From Bacilli bacterium (GTDB taxonomy: Bacteria; Bacillota_I; Bacilli_A; RF39; UBA660), in the NCBI GenBank assembly GCA_028684735.1, contig JAQUFI010000069.1, forward strand, positions 1 to 5,986: a stretch of DNA of 5,986 nucleotides, in the 5' to 3' direction. Of this stretch, positions 5,439 to 5,986 are shown one piece after another (within the stretch, counting starts at the first letter, position 1; the number at the start of each line of letters is the position of its first letter). Both the position numbers and the translations under genes were made by a program. The notes below the pieces were generated by a model. It made no database searches and was not told where the DNA came from. It was given only the letters and a program-made list of their open reading frames with translations.

Positions 5439-5848
5439 GAATAACCATCTGTTTCTAATTTTTCTTTTACTTCTTTATAAGATATATTTAAATCTTTTAA
5501 TTCAATTAATTCTTTTAATTCTTTTTCCGTTACTAAAGAGCGGTCTATTTCCACTTTAATTAATAAATTATTCGTTGTACGATTAGATGTTATTTTGATT
5601 CCTTTTTCATTTTTATACTTTGCTTCTAGTTTTTCTAAACTTTCAATTTCTTCATCTAAATCATAAATAGAAGTAACTTCTAATTCTTGGGTTATAACAT
5701 CAATTTTGTCATTTTTAAATGTATATGTTTGATTAAAATTATAGGTGTGTTTTTGCTCTTCTGATTTATAACATGATAATTTAGTATTACTACATCCACT
5801 AAGTAATAACACCATCCCTAACATTAAAAAAATACTTCTTTTTTTCAT
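5429..5848 (-). CDS. Small lipoprotein of unknown function with a Cys pair
   Basis: A 139-residue protein with a clear lipoprotein signal: basic MKKR, a hydrophobic stretch (about 5-16) and the lipobox LSGC, with Cys19 as the lipid-modified residue, so the mature protein is about 121 residues anchored on the outer face of the membrane. The mature part begins with a short stretch containing Cys26 and ends GYSCK with Cys138, two cysteines that could form a disulfide joining the ends of the domain. The middle follows a pattern of strand (TYTFKNDKIDVITQ), a Glu/Lys-rich helix (about 63-79), strand, strand and a final helix leading to GYSCK. This layout recalls the YehR/DUF1307 type of small lipoproteins, but I cannot confirm a relationship. 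An AGGTGAT ribosome-binding site sits just upstream of the ATG. It probably forms its own transcription unit, as fmt has its own promoters 80 bases downstream. Confidence 0.85.
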   Translation of the reverse strand: MKKRSIFLMLGMVLLLSGCSNTKLSCYKSEEQKHTYNFNQTYTFKNDKIDVITQELEVTSIYDLDEEIESLEKLEAKYKNEKGIKITSNRTTNNLLIKVEIDRSLVTEKELKELIELKDLNISYKEVKEKLETDGYSCK

Positions 5849-5866
5849 AACATCACCTTCTATATA

Positions 5867-5895
5867 AAAATACCATATATTTCATGAAAAAACAA
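5867..5895 (-). promoter_or_regulatory. Candidate promoter of the lipoprotein gene
   Basis: On the minus strand TATTTT (5867-5872, four of six) is preceded by TGG, forming an extended -10, with TTGTTT (5890-5895) 17 bases upstream as a weak -35. The predicted start near 5860 gives a leader of about 12 nt, in line with the short leaders at ruvA and fmt. A perfect TATAAT at 5907-5912 is an alternative -10, but it lacks TG and a convincing -35. Confidence 0.4.
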
Positions 5896-5906
5896 TAATT
5901 GTTTTT
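5888..5906 (-). terminator. AT-rich palindrome, probable weak terminator of the upstream gene
   Basis: AAAAACAAT and ATTGTTTTT form 9-base perfect inverted arms around one central base. A real hairpin would need a loop of about 5 bases, leaving about 7 pairs with a single G-C pair, ending in six T on the minus strand. It lies 20 bases after the TAA of the possible upstream gene, which suits a terminator. The symmetric sequence also reads as a terminator on the plus strand, or could be a protein-binding operator. It overlaps the candidate -35 of the lipoprotein gene. Confidence 0.4.
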
Positions 5907-5925
5907 ATTATACTATATAGACCTT

Positions 5926-5985
5926 TTAATCATACTTTATAATAATACCATCACCTAAGCCAACTACCTGCCGCAATATATCCAT
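5926..5985 (-). CDS. Possible 3' end of an unidentified upstream gene
   Basis: From the window edge one minus-strand frame stays open for 19 codons and ends in TAA at 5926-5928, reading ...LRQVVGLGDGIIIKYD. The local base composition is more GC-rich than the flanking spacer, as expected for coding sequence, and a terminator-like palindrome follows. A second frame, ending in TGA at 5951-5953 (...DGYIAAGSWLR), is also open to the edge; I prefer the TAA frame because no other gene here ends in TGA. Too little is present to name a product. Confidence 0.3.
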   Translation of the reverse strand: MDILRQVVGLGDGIIIKYD

Positions 5986-5986
5986 C

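Noticed and set aside
5416..5447. Possible terminator at the 3' end of the lipoprotein gene: 8-base stem (5426-5433 with 5440-5447) before seven T on the minus strand
   Set aside because: The stem has two G-U pairs and no G-C pair, and the T tract is separated from it by three bases; too weak to call.

Overview
This is an AT-rich stretch (GC by eye around 30%) in which every supportable gene lies on the minus strand, so transcription runs from high to low coordinates. Gene content (fmt, ruvA-ruvB-queA, miaA), a Gram-positive type lipoprotein signal, extended Shine-Dalgarno pairing and TG-extended -10 boxes suggest a low-GC Bacillota or a Mollicutes-related lineage. All Trp codons checked are TGG and the ORFs read through with the standard code, which argues against a mycoplasma that uses TGA for Trp. 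The assignment rests on gene style, not on a database match.

Layout in transcription order: (1) at the right edge, about 60 bases that may be the 3' end of an unidentified gene, followed by an AT-rich palindrome that looks like a terminator; (2) a small lipoprotein (5429-5848) with its own promoter; (3) fmt (4383-5348), methionyl-tRNA formyltransferase, tightly followed by two genes I do not recognise: a single-pass membrane protein with an exported domain (3721-4374) and a 100-residue hydrophobic membrane protein (3355-3657); (4) an intrinsic terminator at 3331-3356; (5) the cluster ruvA (2730-3287), ruvB (1712-2716), queA (641-1663) and miaA (1-633, 3' end cut off by the window edge).

The two recognised themes are Holliday-junction branch migration (RuvA loads the RuvB motor) and tRNA function: Fmt formylates initiator Met-tRNA, QueA performs the SAM-dependent step of queuosine synthesis at position 34, and MiaA prenylates A37. 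In many bacteria queA is followed by tgt; here it is followed by miaA.

The most interesting signals are regulatory. The ruvA promoter carries a near-palindrome matching the Bacillus LexA (SOS) box except for one symmetric substitution per half-site, placed between the -35 and -10 boxes. The ruvA and fmt promoters share the same very compact design: a TG-extended TATAAT whose predicted start site falls on the first base of the ribosome-binding site, giving leaders of about 10 nt. This also implies that ruvA starts at 3287 and not at the upstream ATG at 3305. I saw no mobile element, CRISPR array, tRNA or rRNA, and no evidence of a clearly new multi-gene system; the least explained part is the pair of membrane genes between fmt and ruvA plus the lipoprotein.
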